DNA of 7,281 nucleotides from VBCK01 sp035511515 (GTDB lineage: Bacteria > Pseudomonadota > Gammaproteobacteria > Burkholderiales > Burkholderiaceae_F): NCBI GenBank assembly GCA_035511515.1, contig DATKFG010000084.1:1-7281 (forward strand), in the 5' to 3' direction. Under the pieces are notes generated by a model. It was given only the letters and a program-made list of their open reading frames with translations. It searched no databases and was not told the DNA's origin. The position numbers and the translations under genes were made by a program. Position 1 is the stretch's first letter; each line of letters starts with the position of its first letter. Shown here piece after piece: positions 6,785-7,281 of this stretch.

Positions 6785-6818
6785 CGGGGCTCGGTCGGGC
6801 CCCGTCCTTATAAACGGG
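6785..6818. repeat. Two overlapping stem-loop sequences
   Basis: CGGGGC (6785-6790) pairs with GCCCCG (6799-6804) across an 8-nt loop. CCCGT (6801-6805) pairs with ACGGG (6814-6818) across the AT-rich loop CCTTATAA. The two stems share bases 6801-6804 and so are mutually exclusive, as in an attenuator. No U-tract or leader peptide is evident, so regulatory use is only a possibility. Confidence 0.35.
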
Positions 6819-6862
6819 TGTGTGGATGTGTTCATCACGCACTTCGGCGCACCCAAGCGGCT

Positions 6863-6872
6863 GTTCCGGAAC
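6863..6872. repeat. 10-bp perfect palindrome GTTCCGGAAC
   Basis: A fully self-complementary 10-mer, 230 bp upstream of the MFS transporter start. A second dyad, CGAC-CTAA-GTCG (6878-6889), follows 5 bp downstream. Their proximity suggests a protein-binding segment, without direct evidence. Confidence 0.4.
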
Positions 6873-7091
6873 CATTGCGACCTAAGTCGGATTTCCGGCG
6901 CATCAACGCGGTGCCGCCGATCGCGCTCGCTCCGCACGGCGGGCCACCATTCGACTTTAGGCGAATTGCCGCTCCACTGCCTTTGCGGATAGGCTAACCG
7001 CAGACGCCGGGCTGTGGCACGGCGGCTCGCGCCAGTGAGCGATCGCCGTCCGTGGTTGCGCCCGAGCGATTAGAAGAGGGTTTCCAGAAGC

Positions 7092-7097
7092 AGGAGG
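7092..7097 (+). promoter_or_regulatory. Ribosome binding site of the MFS transporter
   Basis: A consensus AGGAGG lies 5 nt before the ATG at 7103. It also precedes an out-of-frame ATG at 7099, which is too close to the site to be used well. Confidence 0.8.
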
Positions 7098-7102
7098 GAT
7101 GG

Positions 7103-7281
7103 ATGAGCGCAGCAGCGGGCGGCATCGCTACACAGCCGCGGCCGGACGTCAGCGGCCGACCGATGACCCCGGAAGAGCGCAAAGTCATTTTTGCCTCTTC
7201 GCTGGGCACGGTGTTCGAGTGGTACGACTTTTACATCTTCGGCACGCTGGCGGCGATCGTGGGCAAGCAGTTTTTCGCGCC
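7103..7281 (+). CDS. N-terminal fragment of an MFS transporter, metabolite:H+ symporter (MHS) type
   Basis: The first 59 codons are present and the gene continues beyond the window. A soluble N-terminal tail of about 25 residues precedes the first membrane helix, IFASSLGTVFEWYDFYIFG (29-47). The G-x-V-x-EWYDF-x-x-(F/Y)-G pattern there is the hallmark of the MHS branch of the major facilitator superfamily, which includes proton symporters for citrate, alpha-ketoglutarate, shikimate, proline/betaine and similar metabolites. An inner-membrane proton-coupled importer of a small, probably carboxylated, metabolite is expected. An ATG at 7163 (residue 21) is an alternative start, but the consensus ribosome binding site favours 7103. 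The gene diverges from the symporter-fused kinase, so it may be a target of that system; this is inferred from position only. Confidence 0.88.
   Translation, partial: MSAAAGGIATQPRPDVSGRPMTPEERKVIFASSLGTVFEWYDFYIFGTLAAIVGKQFFA

Larger units (their letters stand above)
6503..7102. other. 600-bp divergent intergenic region rich in short inverted repeats
   Basis: No convincing gene is present. The open frames here are short, lack ribosome binding sites and resemble nothing I recognise. The region separates the divergently read kinase and MFS transporter genes and must carry their promoters, but I find no sigma-70 or sigma-54 promoter good enough to name. It holds several perfect palindromes and inverted repeats, concentrated at 6684-6730 and 6772-6889, listed separately. 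Confidence 0.7.

Noticed and set aside
6966..6995. TTGCCG and TAGGCT as a sigma-70 promoter for the MFS gene
   Set aside because: Both boxes match the consensus poorly and the spacing is 18 bp; such matches are common by chance.
7015..7030. TGGCAC resembling a sigma-54 -24 element upstream of the MFS gene
   Set aside because: The expected TTGC-type -12 element is absent at the required spacing (CTCGC is found instead), and LuxR-type regulators do not act with sigma-54.
6994..7209. A 71-codon minus-strand frame over the MFS start
   Set aside because: It is antisense to a clear MFS N-terminus with a consensus ribosome binding site, and the peptide resembles nothing known.

Overview
The window is high-GC, densely packed bacterial DNA. 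The likely source is a Gram-negative proteobacterium, most plausibly a betaproteobacterium. The reasons are a beta-barrel outer-membrane protein ending in Phe, a symporter-fused hybrid histidine kinase with its LuxR-type regulator, an MHS-type MFS transporter, and strong purine-rich ribosome binding sites. The genus cannot be fixed from this sequence. I see no RNA genes, CRISPR arrays, insertion sequences or attachment sites.

Layout: (1) At 2-232 (+) is the C-terminal end of an outer-membrane beta-barrel protein that resembles the DUF1302 family. (2) A strong GC hairpin (239-279) separates it from a convergent exported lipase-like alpha/beta hydrolase (309-1316, -). (3) Only 24 bp away, divergently, starts an uncharacterised 293-residue protein with a ThuA/glutamine-amidotransferase-like look (1341-2222, +). 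A -10-like box is placed so that its mRNA may be leaderless. (4) A 225-residue NarL/LuxR-type response regulator follows (2328-3005, +). (5) Convergent with it, and sharing a palindromic CTAG that holds both stop codons, is a 1166-residue hybrid histidine kinase with an N-terminal Na+/solute-symporter-like membrane domain (3002-6502, -). (6) A 600-bp gene-free region (6503-7102) is unusually rich in short inverted repeats. (7) An MHS-family MFS transporter begins at 7103 (+) and runs off the window.

The core of the window is the two-component pair. The kinase order (SSS, STAC-like linker, PAS, HisKA, HATPase_c, REC) and the regulator sequence match the CrbS/CrbR (also MxtR/ErdR) type, which in Vibrio and Pseudomonas controls acetyl-CoA synthetase and the use of acetate or related small carbon sources. 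A carboxylate transporter diverging from the kinase would fit such a role, but that link is inference. The porin, lipase and ThuA-like gene have no demonstrated link to the pair.

The long frames lying antisense to the lipase and the kinase are shadows of high-GC coding sequence and are not annotated.
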